In this document: one piece after another, positions 1 to 6,696 of the stretch
Layout of the letters: every line of letters starts with the position of its first letter
Position numbering within the stretch: the stretch's first letter is position 1
NCBI GenBank assembly: GCA_035533815.1
Contig: DATLTB010000029.1
Coordinates: 1-14,995, forward strand
Length of the DNA: 14,995 nt
Direction of reading: 5' to 3'
Origin: JANWKA01 sp035533815
Lineage (GTDB): Bacteria; Bacteroidota; Bacteroidia; Chitinophagales; Chitinophagaceae
Notes under the pieces: model-generated
What the model saw: only the letters and a program-made list of their open reading frames with translations
What the model was told of the DNA's origin: nothing
The model's database searches: none
Translations under genes and position numbers: made by a program

Positions 1-19
1 CCAGTAAAATTTTCCCGGC

Positions 20-760
20 ATGTTTGATTTCTTCAGGAAAAAGAAAGCGACAAAGCTATATGATCTTTCCTTCCTGAAAGCCGATATGCATTCCCACCTG
101 ATTCCCGGCATAGATGACGGAGCGAAGGAATTTGAAGATTCCATGCAAATGATCCGCAGCCTGCAGGAACTGGGTATCCATAAATTGGTTACCACTCCGC
201 ATATTATGCGGGATTATTATCCCAATACTGCAGAAACGATCCATGAAGGGCTGGAGCTGTTAAAGAATAGGCTAAAAGCCGAAAAGATTTCCCTGGAAAT
301 AATCGCAGCAGCAGAATATTTCATTGATGAGCATTTCGAAAAACTTTTGAATAGCCGGGAATTGCTTCCCATTACCGGCAATCAGGTACTGGTGGAAATT
401 TCCTTTATGGGGGCTCCATATAATTTACATGGTATTTTGTTTGATATGCAGGCGAAAGGGTATCAACCTATCCTAGCCCATCCGGAACGTTATGGGTTTT
501 ACACCCATGATCTAGACCAGTTCCGCAGACTCAGGGAACTGGGTTGCAAATTACAGGTCAATCTGAATTCCTTTTCCGGCTATTATGGGAAAGCAGCCAA
601 AGAAACCGCCTTGCTGCTGCTCAGGGAAAAACTGGTGGATTATGCCGGAACGGATATGCACCACGGTAAACATATTGAAGCCTTGTTCAAATTGCTTCAG
701 ATGCCTGAAGAAATGGAATTGCTATCCGGATATGAAAAATGGGGCAACTGGGATATATGA
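20..760 (+). CDS. CpsB/YwqE-type PHP-domain tyrosine-protein phosphatase
   Basis: A 246-residue protein of the CpsB/CapC/YwqE family, metal-dependent phosphatases with a PHP fold that remove phosphate from tyrosine kinases controlling capsule or exopolysaccharide export. Metal-binding motifs expected of the PHP fold are visible: DMHSHLIPGIDDG (residues 22-34, with H24 and H26), TTPHIM (58-63), AAEYFID (97-103, E99), HPERY (154-158) and GTDMHH (210-215). The length fits the family, usually about 240-255 residues. There is no signal peptide; the basic N-terminus (FRKKK) suggests a cytoplasmic, perhaps membrane-proximal enzyme. The ATG at 20 is the first in frame. Only 19 bases lie upstream, so the expected polysaccharide-export or kinase partners would be outside the window and were not seen. 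The downstream gene is on the opposite strand, so this is the end of its unit. The family call is firm; the specific substrate is inferred. Confidence 0.93.
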   Translation: MFDFFRKKKATKLYDLSFLKADMHSHLIPGIDDGAKEFEDSMQMIRSLQELGIHKLVTTPHIMRDYYPNTAETIHEGLELLKNRLKAEKISLEIIAAAEYFIDEHFEKLLNSRELLPITGNQVLVEISFMGAPYNLHGILFDMQAKGYQPILAHPERYGFYTHDLDQFRRLRELGCKLQVNLNSFSGYYGKAAKETALLLLREKLVDYAGTDMHHGKHIEALFKLLQMPEEMELLSGYEKWGNWDI

Positions 761-839
761 TTGACCGCTTTATTTCAAAAAGGGAAAATCAAAATCAGGA
801 ATAATCAATAAGTTCCGCTTAAAATGGGTAACCTGCAGA

Positions 840-1193
840 TTATTTAGGTCCCTGCTGAACCGTATAATGGGGGACTAGTTGGATATAATAGGTCTTGGGA
901 AGGATAATAGTAGTATTGCTGTTCTTTATAATGTAATTTGAGTTCACTTCGTAATAATTCCCCCAGATTTTTGAAGTAACCATGGTATTGCCGCCATATT
1001 TAAAAGGCTGCTCCAATAAATTGAAATAAGAAGGATATATCTCGAAAGGGGTTGTCAATTTCCTTGTTTTCATGGTAGCTAAATCTGTTTTCGCCGGACG
1101 GGGGATCGGTCTCATATCCATACTAAAAATCAATATACTGCTCCAGCAGATTAAAGCCAGGATAATAGCGGATATGGTGAATAGTTTTTTCAT
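840..1193 (-). CDS. small membrane-anchored protein of unknown function
   Basis: I do not recognise this 117-residue protein. It starts MKK followed by a strongly hydrophobic stretch (about residues 5-24, FTISAIILALICWSSILIFS). That is a membrane anchor or uncleaved signal sequence, with no clear lipobox and no AxA site. The remaining roughly 90 residues are polar and rich in Asn, Thr, Tyr and Lys and would lie in the periplasm. The gene is convergent with the PHP phosphatase (about 80 bases between stops) and divergent from the TPR gene. A perfect TATCTTTG box lies 8 bases upstream of the ATG, which supports real expression and this start. The coding DNA looks more AT-rich than its neighbours. 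It could be a lineage-specific envelope protein. The gene call is fairly sure; no function can be given. Confidence 0.7.
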   Translation of the reverse strand: MKKLFTISAIILALICWSSILIFSMDMRPIPRPAKTDLATMKTRKLTTPFEIYPSYFNLLEQPFKYGGNTMVTSKIWGNYYEVNSNYIIKNSNTTIILPKTYYIQLVPHYTVQQGPK

Positions 1194-1201
1194 ATATTTT
1201 G

Positions 1202-1209
1202 CAAAGATA
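1202..1209 (-). promoter_or_regulatory. Bacteroidota -7 box (TATCTTTG) for the 117-residue protein gene
   Basis: Read on the minus strand, TATCTTTG matches the TAnnTTTG consensus exactly. Eight bases separate it from the ATG at 1193, so the transcript would have almost no leader. No clear TTG -33 element is visible at the expected distance. Confidence 0.5.
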
Positions 1210-1287
1210 AGACATTATTAATATACCTATAACGAAACACCCGGAGCATTTGTTACCAAAAACCCATAAATCTTTAAAAATTAATAT

Positions 1288-1295
1288 TATATTTA
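1288..1295 (+). promoter_or_regulatory. possible -7 box (TATATTTA) for the TPR gene
   Basis: TATATTTA has one mismatch to TAnnTTTG and ends 5 bases before the ATG at 1301, the same spacing as the perfect box in front of truB. No -33 element is evident. The DNA here is very AT-rich, so a chance match is quite possible. Confidence 0.25.
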
Positions 1296-1300
1296 CATTG

Positions 1301-2719
1301 ATGGCAGCTGATAATCACTTCCAGGAGGAGTTTGACGACCTGAGAGAACTGGTCGAACAGTTTGAAAAAATGAAAGCCGGCCATGCCCACAGCTTTCTGG
1401 ATGAAGATTCCTTTGAACAAATCATTGATTACTACGACGAACATGACGAATTGCCCAAGGCCATCGTGGCGGCAGAATTCGCCGTTGAACAATACCCGTA
1501 TTCCTCCGCCTTGCTGCTCAGAAAGTGCAGCCTGCTGATTGAAACCAAGAAATACAAGGAAGCCCTGAGCATGCTGGGCAGGGCTGAATTGCTCGATACC
1601 ACCGATATTAACCTGTACATCCTGAAAACGGAGGCTTACCTGGCCCTGAATGACCATAAAAAGGCCGTTTCCGTCCTGGAAACCCAGATCGGCCAGTTTG
1701 AAGGAGAAGACCGCGCTGAACTACTGCTGGAGTTGGCAGATGTGTATGATGACTGGGAACAATTTCCGAAAGTCTTTGATTGCCTGAAAATGGTGCTGGA
1801 GTTTCAACCCGGCAATGAGGAGGCCCTGCATAAAATATGCTTCTGGACCGAATTCACCGGGAGGAATGAAGAAAGCATTACCCTGCATCTAAAGATCATT
1901 AACCAGCTGCCCTATTGCCAGCTGGCCTGGTTCAACCTGGGTACAGCTTACCAGGGCCTGAAACTGTATGAAAAAGCCATTGATGCATACCAGTATGCCG
2001 TGGCCATAGATGATAAGTTTGAATATGCTTTCCGGAACATGGGGGACGCCTATATCCGGATCCACAAATTCAATGAGGCCATTGAAGTCCTCAACCGGCA
2101 CCTGGAGATTGCCAAGCCGGAAGATGTGATCTATGAGGCCATCGGACATTGCTACCAAAAGCAGAAGCGGTATACCCAGGCCAGGTTTTATTATCGCAAA
2201 GCCTCCCACCTCAGCCCAAGCGATGACAAGCTGCATTTCCGCATCGGGCAAACCTATTATATGGAAAAGAGCTGGGACCATGCGGTTAAATCCCTGCTCA
2301 CGGCCATAAAAATCAATAAGAACAGCGCCCTGTATTGCATGGCTATCGGGGAATGCCTGCTGGAACTGGAGGATTATAAGGGAGCCCTGGTCCATTTTTT
2401 AAATGCCATTCGAATCCGTCCCCATAGCCAGCAGCCCTGGCAGAATTTCATCCGGGGCCTTTTTCTGGCCTCCATGTATGATGAGGCCCTTTTGCAACTC
2501 CAGATGGCTGAAAAAAACACCAGCCCCAAGCCTGTTTTCCTCTATTACCGCGTAGCCATCCTGATCGCCATGAACAGGACCAAAGAAGCCCTGGTACAGT
2601 TGGAAACCGCCCTTCAGCAGGCACCCAGGCAGGTTAAAAAAATGGTAGAGCTGGATCCGACCATCCTCCAGCACACGGGCGTGGTAGACCTGCTGGCCCG
2701 TTACCGCAGGAAACGGTAA
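1301..2719 (+). CDS. tetratricopeptide-repeat (TPR) protein
   Basis: A 472-residue protein made almost entirely of TPR-type helix pairs, starting near residue 45 and running to about residue 450. I count roughly ten to twelve units. Clear ones include the segments beginning AWFNLGTAYQGLKLYEKAID, AFRNMGDAYIRIHKFNEAI and LHFRIGQTYYMEKSWDHAV, all with the usual small and aromatic residues. The N-terminus is acidic (FQEEFDDLRELVEQFEKM) and the C-terminus is basic (RYRRKR). The frame is open back to a TTG at 1250, but I chose the ATG at 1301. It gives a soluble cytoplasmic protein and follows a -7-like box by 5 bases, whereas the extension resembles no signal peptide. TPR arrays are protein-binding scaffolds; partner and process cannot be read from the sequence. 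About 97 bases and a separate promoter box lie between it and the ComA homologue. Confidence 0.9.
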   Translation: MAADNHFQEEFDDLRELVEQFEKMKAGHAHSFLDEDSFEQIIDYYDEHDELPKAIVAAEFAVEQYPYSSALLLRKCSLLIETKKYKEALSMLGRAELLDTTDINLYILKTEAYLALNDHKKAVSVLETQIGQFEGEDRAELLLELADVYDDWEQFPKVFDCLKMVLEFQPGNEEALHKICFWTEFTGRNEESITLHLKIINQLPYCQLAWFNLGTAYQGLKLYEKAIDAYQYAVAIDDKFEYAFRNMGDAYIRIHKFNEAIEVLNRHLEIAKPEDVIYEAIGHCYQKQKRYTQARFYYRKASHLSPSDDKLHFRIGQTYYMEKSWDHAVKSLLTAIKINKNSALYCMAIGECLLELEDYKGALVHFLNAIRIRPHSQQPWQNFIRGLFLASMYDEALLQLQMAEKNTSPKPVFLYYRVAILIAMNRTKEALVQLETALQQAPRQVKKMVELDPTILQHTGVVDLLARYRRKR

Positions 2720-2757
2720 GCGGTCAACTTCTTTATCCGTTTTCCGCCTTTTGTGCT

Positions 2758-2765
2758 TATTTTTG
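2758..2765 (+). promoter_or_regulatory. Bacteroidota -7 box (TATTTTTG) for the ComA-aroE pair
   Basis: TATTTTTG matches TAnnTTTG exactly and lies 51 bases before the ComA ATG, in the gap after the TPR gene stop. That implies a leader of about 45 bases. The leader contains a perfect 10-base palindrome, ACCGTACGGT, at 2785-2794. No clear -33 TTG is visible. Confidence 0.4.
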
Positions 2766-2816
2766 CCCCGTCTTGTGTAATCCCACCGTACGGTATTAAT
2801 AACCAAACGATTGTGT

Positions 2817-3584
2817 ATGATGAATTTCAACCTTACCCAGATTCCGGAACGCACAGGAAAGCCCAGGAAGAATGGCCTGACCATGGTGATGGATAAAGGG
2901 CTCAGCGTGGCAGAAGCGAAGAATTTCCTGTCTGCCGCTGCTCCGCATGTGGATATCGTCAAACTGGGATTTGGGACCTCCTATGTGACCCCTAACCTGA
3001 GGGAGAAGATCGAGGTATACCAGGAATTTAAAATACCGATTTATTTCGGAGGGACCCTGTTTGAAGCTTTTCTCATCCGCAACCAGTTTGATGATTATAT
3101 CAAGGTCATCCAGGATTACGGGATCGATTATATGGAAGTTTCAGATGGATCCATCACGATTCCGCATGCCGAAAAATGCGGATATATCGAAAAATTGAGC
3201 AAGTATGGGGTGGTGCTCAGTGAAGTGGGATCAAAGGATGCCACCCATATCATCCCCCCCTACAAATGGATTGAGCAGATGAGCGCGGAACTGGCCGCCG
3301 GAGCCACTTATGTCATTGCAGAAGCCAGGGAAGGCGGTAATGTAGGGATTTACCGGGGTTCAGGAGAAGTGAGGGAAGGGCTGGTCAATGAAATTCTGAC
3401 GAAGATCCCGGCCGAAAAGATCATCTGGGAAGCGCCTCAGAAGGATCAGCAGGTATATTTCCTGGAACTCCTGGGTTGCAATGCCAACCTGGGTAACCTG
3501 GCACCCAACGAGGTCATTCCGCTGGAAGCCATGAGGGTCGGCCTGCGCGGGGACACATTTCACCTGTACCTGGACAGGGATTGA
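2817..3584 (+). CDS. comA: phosphosulfolactate synthase (ComA family)
   Basis: A 255-residue TIM-barrel protein of the ComA family. The characterised enzyme adds sulfite to phosphoenolpyruvate to give (R)-phosphosulfolactate, the first step toward coenzyme M in methanogens and toward sulfolactate in Bacillus spores. Recognisable family segments are GLTMVMDKGLS, DIVKLGFGTSY, IYFGGTLFEAF, YMEVSDGSI, LSEVGSKD and VIAEAREGGNVGIY, in the expected order and spacing; the length fits. The start is ATG 2817 or the adjacent ATG 2820; the frame reaches a TTG at 2811, which is less likely. The next gene, aroE, overlaps by 4 bases or follows after 29, so the two are probably co-transcribed. ComB, ComC and ComDE homologues are not in the window. 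In Bacteroidota the product might feed cysteate and sulfonolipid synthesis, but that is inference. The family assignment is firm; the reaction in this organism is likely. Confidence 0.9.
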   Translation: MMNFNLTQIPERTGKPRKNGLTMVMDKGLSVAEAKNFLSAAAPHVDIVKLGFGTSYVTPNLREKIEVYQEFKIPIYFGGTLFEAFLIRNQFDDYIKVIQDYGIDYMEVSDGSITIPHAEKCGYIEKLSKYGVVLSEVGSKDATHIIPPYKWIEQMSAELAAGATYVIAEAREGGNVGIYRGSGEVREGLVNEILTKIPAEKIIWEAPQKDQQVYFLELLGCNANLGNLAPNEVIPLEAMRVGLRGDTFHLYLDRD

Positions 3585-4357
3585 TTGTAAACGATTTCTT
3601 TCAAATAGCCAATTTGACACAGTACGGCCTGATCGGTTACCCGCTTGGACATTCCTTTTCCAAGGGGTATTTTGACCGGAAATTTACCCGGGAAGGGATC
3701 CAGGGATGTTCCTATGACAATTACCCGGTATCCTCCATCGAACTCTTTCCCCAGCTGATCCGGGATCATCCCGGACTATCCGGATTGAATGTGACCATCC
3801 CCTATAAGGAAAGCGTGATCCAGTTTTTGGATTCCATGGGAGCGGACGCGAAGCAGATCGGGGCAGTGAACTGCATCCGGATCAGGTCGGGGAAGCTGAC
3901 CGGGTACAATACCGATTACCTGGGTTTCCAGGAGTCCTTGTCCGGGATACTACAGCCCTGGCATCAAAAGGCCCTGATTCTGGGTACCGGGGGGTCTTCC
4001 CGGGCCGTCGCTTATGCCCTCAGAAAACACAAAATTGACTTTCTCTTTGTCAGCCGGCGCAAGCAGCACCAGAAAATAGTCACTTATGATGATCTCCGGT
4101 CCTCCATGATGGATCAATACCTGTTGCTCATCAATACCACCCCGGTGGGGATGTTCCCGGACCTGCATTCATTCCCGGATATTCCTTACGACCAGGTCAC
4201 TCCCCGCCACCTGCTCTATGACCTGATCTATAATCCCGAACAAACCGTATTCCTGCAGAAAGGGGCTTCCCGGGGAGCCACCATTAAAAATGGCCAGCAA
4301 ATGCTTGAGTTTCAGGCGGAAGCCTCCTGGAAAATATGGAACGCTCCGGAAGTATAA
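3581..4357 (+). CDS. aroE: shikimate dehydrogenase
   Basis: Shikimate dehydrogenase reduces 3-dehydroshikimate to shikimate with NADPH in the chorismate pathway; cytoplasmic. Counting from the TTG at 3581 (258 residues), the substrate motif GYPLGHSFS lies at 19-27 with S25 and S27. NVTIPYK follows at 70-76 with catalytic K76, then NTDYLGF from 110 with catalytic D112. The nucleotide-binding GTGGSSRA is at 135-142, NTTPVGM lies further on, and a C-terminal Gln helix (GQQMLEFQAEASW) closes the fold. There is no ATG near the N-terminus. The TTG at 3581 overlaps the ComA stop by 4 bases, while a second TTG at 3614 gives an N-terminus reading MTQYGLIGYP, which looks more like the family. I keep the longer form but the start is open. 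It ends 7 bases from the convergent DUF922 gene, so there is no room for a separate terminator. Confidence 0.93.
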   Translation: MIVNDFFQIANLTQYGLIGYPLGHSFSKGYFDRKFTREGIQGCSYDNYPVSSIELFPQLIRDHPGLSGLNVTIPYKESVIQFLDSMGADAKQIGAVNCIRIRSGKLTGYNTDYLGFQESLSGILQPWHQKALILGTGGSSRAVAYALRKHKIDFLFVSRRKQHQKIVTYDDLRSSMMDQYLLLINTTPVGMFPDLHSFPDIPYDQVTPRHLLYDLIYNPEQTVFLQKGASRGATIKNGQQMLEFQAEASWKIWNAPEV

Positions 4358-4364
4358 AATGGAG

Positions 4365-5000
4365 TTAATGAGTTAGTGCCGGCCTTGGCCCGGAACCCAG
4401 GCTTTTCATTATTTTTTCCTTCCACCTCTCTTGTTCAAATCCATCAGTCCCATGTTGGGTTTGCTCATCGTATCGTTCCTGCAGGGAATCCATATACCGG
4501 AAACCATCGAGGAACAGGTACTGTATCCGGCTATTGTAATCTCCTGCCAGTAAGGTATCTTCCTGCACCATGGCCTGGAAATGCAGGGCAGACAGCTGGG
4601 TAATATCAAAATGCAGCTGTTCATGTGCCAGGGCAGCGGGATTTTCGGAACCCGGAAAAACCCAGGAGGCACTCCGGACAAAGAATACCTGAAGGGTCAG
4701 GTATACTTTGGCGGTATCTTGATGGCGAAGGGAATGGCCAATATATCCAAAACTGGTGTAGCTGACTGCCACATCCCTGGACGGGTGATGGGGGAGTCCG
4801 GTAAAATCAGTCCAGTCCAGCATCCGGGAAGGGGAATAATATAACGTATCAGCCGCCGGCACCGGCGGCTGATACTCCGGAGTAAAAAAAACCTGGACCA
4901 CCCTGGCTTCCCCCGGTATCGTTTTTTCCTGGGCCATGGAGGGCATAGCCAGGGACAGAAAAAAGAGGATCTGCCAGTTGGTTCCCTTGACCGGTATCAT
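4365..5000 (-). CDS. secreted DUF922-type putative zinc metalloprotease
   Basis: A 211-residue exported protein. Residues 1-23 form a signal peptide (hydrophobic WQILFFLSLAMPS, likely cleavage after SMA before QE). The mature part has the DUF922 hallmarks: a Tyr/Leu-rich segment ending LDWTDFTGLP (residues 61-70), a block of beta-like sequence, and the zincin motif HEQLHFDI (126-133). In that motif H126 and H130 would bind zinc and E127 would be catalytic. The tail after about residue 180 is charged. The start is an ATG at 5000; the methyltransferase gene ends only 22 bases upstream on the same strand, so the two are probably one operon. The family is annotated as putative Zn-dependent proteases, but activity has rarely been shown, so the substrate is unknown. 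Its C-terminal coding end lies 7 bases from the aroE stop. Confidence 0.82.
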   Translation of the reverse strand: MIPVKGTNWQILFFLSLAMPSMAQEKTIPGEARVVQVFFTPEYQPPVPAADTLYYSPSRMLDWTDFTGLPHHPSRDVAVSYTSFGYIGHSLRHQDTAKVYLTLQVFFVRSASWVFPGSENPAALAHEQLHFDITQLSALHFQAMVQEDTLLAGDYNSRIQYLFLDGFRYMDSLQERYDEQTQHGTDGFEQERWKEKIMKSLGSGPRPALTH

Positions 5001-5022
5001 CCGGTAAAGGTAGTTCCTTCCC

Positions 5023-5826
5023 TTAGTCCGGACCGGGTTTGACGAGATAATAGACGCAGGTGGTCAACAAATCCCGAATATAGGGAATACCGGAAATCAG
5101 TTTCAACTGCCTGCGGGGTTTCAGGTGGAATTTAACCTGGTAGATCGGATTGATGAGGTAGTGCCGTTTCCCTGAAATGATATACCCCTGCTGTTTCAGG
5201 ATGCGCTCAAACCGTTCAATGGAAATGCCGGTGGACCGGACCTCCATCAGCTCCTGTAAGGTGGAGGGATCTTCCCGGAAGGCCCGGATCAAGGCCCGGT
5301 AGACAGATTTAGGGAGCAGGTGCACATAAGGCCACATGCTGAGCACCCTGCTTTGGCAGATCTGCTGATGTCCCCCATGGGGCATATACCAGGGCGGGAA
5401 CCCAAAAAACACCTGGGCGCCCGGTTTCAGCAGTTCCTTCAGGTATCCGATGATCCTGGCCTGATCCGGGATATGCTCTATGGCGTCCTTGAGGATGATC
5501 AGGTCAAAATATCCGCGGAATTCACCGAGAAAATCCAGGTCATAAATATCCCTGGCAATCAGCCTTAACTTTCCCCGGGATACAAACTCCGACAGGTATT
5601 GCCCGGCCAGGGCAATCCTTTCGGGGACCAGGTCTACCCCTACACAGGATAGCCCCCTGTCCAGCAATGGTTTCAGGACACCTCCTTCCCCGCACCCGAT
5701 CTCCATGACCCGCATGGTTGCAGTAAGCGGAAAGGTTTCTTCAATGAAGGGAATGACATAGGCAGCGGAATTTTCCACCTGCTGGTCGAAGCGGACCTGG
5801 CTGTCCGTATGCTGCACTAAGGTCAT
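5023..5826 (-). CDS. class I SAM-dependent methyltransferase
   Basis: A 267-residue Rossmann-fold methyltransferase of the Methyltransf_11/12/25 type. Motif I reads VMEIGCGEGG (residues 40-49). Motif II ends with the acidic residue of GLSCVGVDL. A region with ARDIYDLD follows, then FDLIILKDAIEHIPD, the usual motif IV pattern. The C-terminal roughly 100 residues are basic and contain hydrophobic helices (PYVHLLPKSVYRALIRAF; PYIRDLLTTCVYYLVK). These suggest a membrane-associated or lipid-like substrate, although that is inference. The frame stays open to 5916, but that would run through the promoter and into truB. The ATG at 5826 is 6 bases after a perfect TATCTTTG box and is the best start. 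The DUF922 gene follows after 22 bases. Substrate unknown. Confidence 0.87.
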   Translation of the reverse strand: MTLVQHTDSQVRFDQQVENSAAYVIPFIEETFPLTATMRVMEIGCGEGGVLKPLLDRGLSCVGVDLVPERIALAGQYLSEFVSRGKLRLIARDIYDLDFLGEFRGYFDLIILKDAIEHIPDQARIIGYLKELLKPGAQVFFGFPPWYMPHGGHQQICQSRVLSMWPYVHLLPKSVYRALIRAFREDPSTLQELMEVRSTGISIERFERILKQQGYIISGKRHYLINPIYQVKFHLKPRRQLKLISGIPYIRDLLTTCVYYLVKPGPD

Positions 5827-5832
5827 GGGCCG

Positions 5833-5840
5833 CAAAGATA
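5833..5840 (-). promoter_or_regulatory. Bacteroidota -7 box (TATCTTTG) for the methyltransferase gene
   Basis: On the minus strand TATCTTTG matches TAnnTTTG exactly and lies 6 bases before the ATG at 5826. Transcription starting the usual few bases downstream would yield a leaderless or near-leaderless mRNA. No -33 TTG element is obvious. Confidence 0.55.
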
Positions 5841-5877
5841 CAATTTCAGGCTTCCTTCTTCCCGGGACAATACGGCT

Positions 5878-5885
5878 TATCTTTG
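5878..5885 (+). promoter_or_regulatory. Bacteroidota -7 box (TATCTTTG) for truB
   Basis: An identical TATCTTTG on the plus strand, 5 bases before the truB ATG at 5891. It mirrors the box of the divergent methyltransferase, with 37 bases between the two boxes. It fixes the truB start, because upstream in-frame codons would lie before the transcript. Confidence 0.55.
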
Positions 5886-5890
5886 TTCCA

Positions 5891-6577
5891 ATGGCCACCA
5901 GCGCTCCGGAAAACACCAGTATTTATCAGCAGGGCCAGGTCCTGCTGATCAATAAACCGGTCAAATGGACTTCTTATGATGTGGTCCGCAAGATCCAGCA
6001 CCTCATCCATGCCAAAGTGGGTCATGCAGGCACCCTGGATCCCCTGGCGACCGGTTTGTTGATTTGCTGTACGGGTAATTTCACCAAGAGAATCAAATCC
6101 TACCAGGCCATGGACAAGGAATATACCGGCAGCTTTATATTGGGAGCGGTGACTCCTACCTATGACCTGGAATCCATTCCCGAACAACCATGCCCGGTGA
6201 GCGGCATCACTCCGGAATCCGTGGTAGAAACTTCAAGACGGTTCCTCGGAGAACAGCTACAGACCCCGCCGGCCCATTCCGCTGTCAAGATGAATGGCCA
6301 GCCAGCCTATAGGATGGCCCGCAGGGGAATCCAGCTCACTCTTGCCCCCCGGCAGATCAGGATCCTTGCCTTTGAAATCACCCGGATTTCCCTCCCTGAA
6401 CTGGAATTCCGGGTGGTTTGCACCAGCGGGACCTATATCCGTTCACTGGCCAATGATTTTGGACAAGCTTTGGGGTGCGGTGCTTACCTGGGCAGCCTGT
6501 GCAGAACCCGGATAGGGGATTATACCCTCGATAATGCCCTGACCATCCTGGAATTTTCCAGGCAATTGCTTGCATAG
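5891..6577 (+). CDS. truB: tRNA pseudouridine(55) synthase TruB
   Basis: TruB converts U55 of the tRNA T-loop to pseudouridine. The 228-residue protein shows LLINKPVKWTSYDVV (residues 18-32), then the signature VGHAGTLDPLATGLL with catalytic D50 in the TLDP core. It also shows the KEYTGSFILGAVTPTYD block, PPAHSAVKMNGQPAYRMAR, and the RVVCTSGTYIRSLANDFG motif near the end of the catalytic domain. It is shorter than the roughly 310-residue proteobacterial enzyme because the C-terminal PUA domain is missing, which is normal for Bacteroidota. The frame is open 66 bases further upstream, but the ATG at 5891 fits the promoter box. It is transcribed alone: divergent from the methyltransferase and convergent with the SPFH gene 119 bases downstream. 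Confidence 0.95.
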   Translation: MATSAPENTSIYQQGQVLLINKPVKWTSYDVVRKIQHLIHAKVGHAGTLDPLATGLLICCTGNFTKRIKSYQAMDKEYTGSFILGAVTPTYDLESIPEQPCPVSGITPESVVETSRRFLGEQLQTPPAHSAVKMNGQPAYRMARRGIQLTLAPRQIRILAFEITRISLPELEFRVVCTSGTYIRSLANDFGQALGCGAYLGSLCRTRIGDYTLDNALTILEFSRQLLA

Positions 6578-6648
6578 GTCATCACACCAGTATTAGAGAG
6601 AGCGCTTTTAATAAGGATGAACTCCAGGAGCCGTATTTATCTGGATGG

Positions 6649-6662
6649 AGCAATCGGTTGCT
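6649..6662. terminator. weak hairpin between truB and the SPFH gene
   Basis: AGCAA-TCGG-TTGCT forms a 5-base stem with a tetraloop about 70 bases after the truB stop. A T-run (TTTTT, 6668-6672) follows after a few bases on the plus strand. A second 5-base stem, TCAGC/GCTGA (6680-6695), sits just after the SPFH stop. Both stems are short, so this is only a possible convergent terminator region. Confidence 0.2.
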
Positions 6663-6696
6663 GCTGGTTTTTGCCGCAATCAGCCTTTCTGCTGAG

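Noticed and set aside
1250..1300. TTG-started extension of the TPR protein
   Set aside because: It would precede or overlap the likely promoter and adds a non-conserved stretch; the ATG at 1301 is better.
1274..1657. Minus-strand open frame inside the TPR gene
   Set aside because: Antisense shadow of a well-supported TPR protein; its composition does not resemble a domain.
1889..2395. Long minus-strand frame (168 codons) inside the TPR gene
   Set aside because: Opposite-strand shadow created by the codon bias of the TPR gene; no domain or promoter box.
4376..4844. Plus-strand frames across the DUF922 gene
   Set aside because: They overlap a gene with a signal peptide and HExxH motif on the other strand; the products look like random antisense translation.
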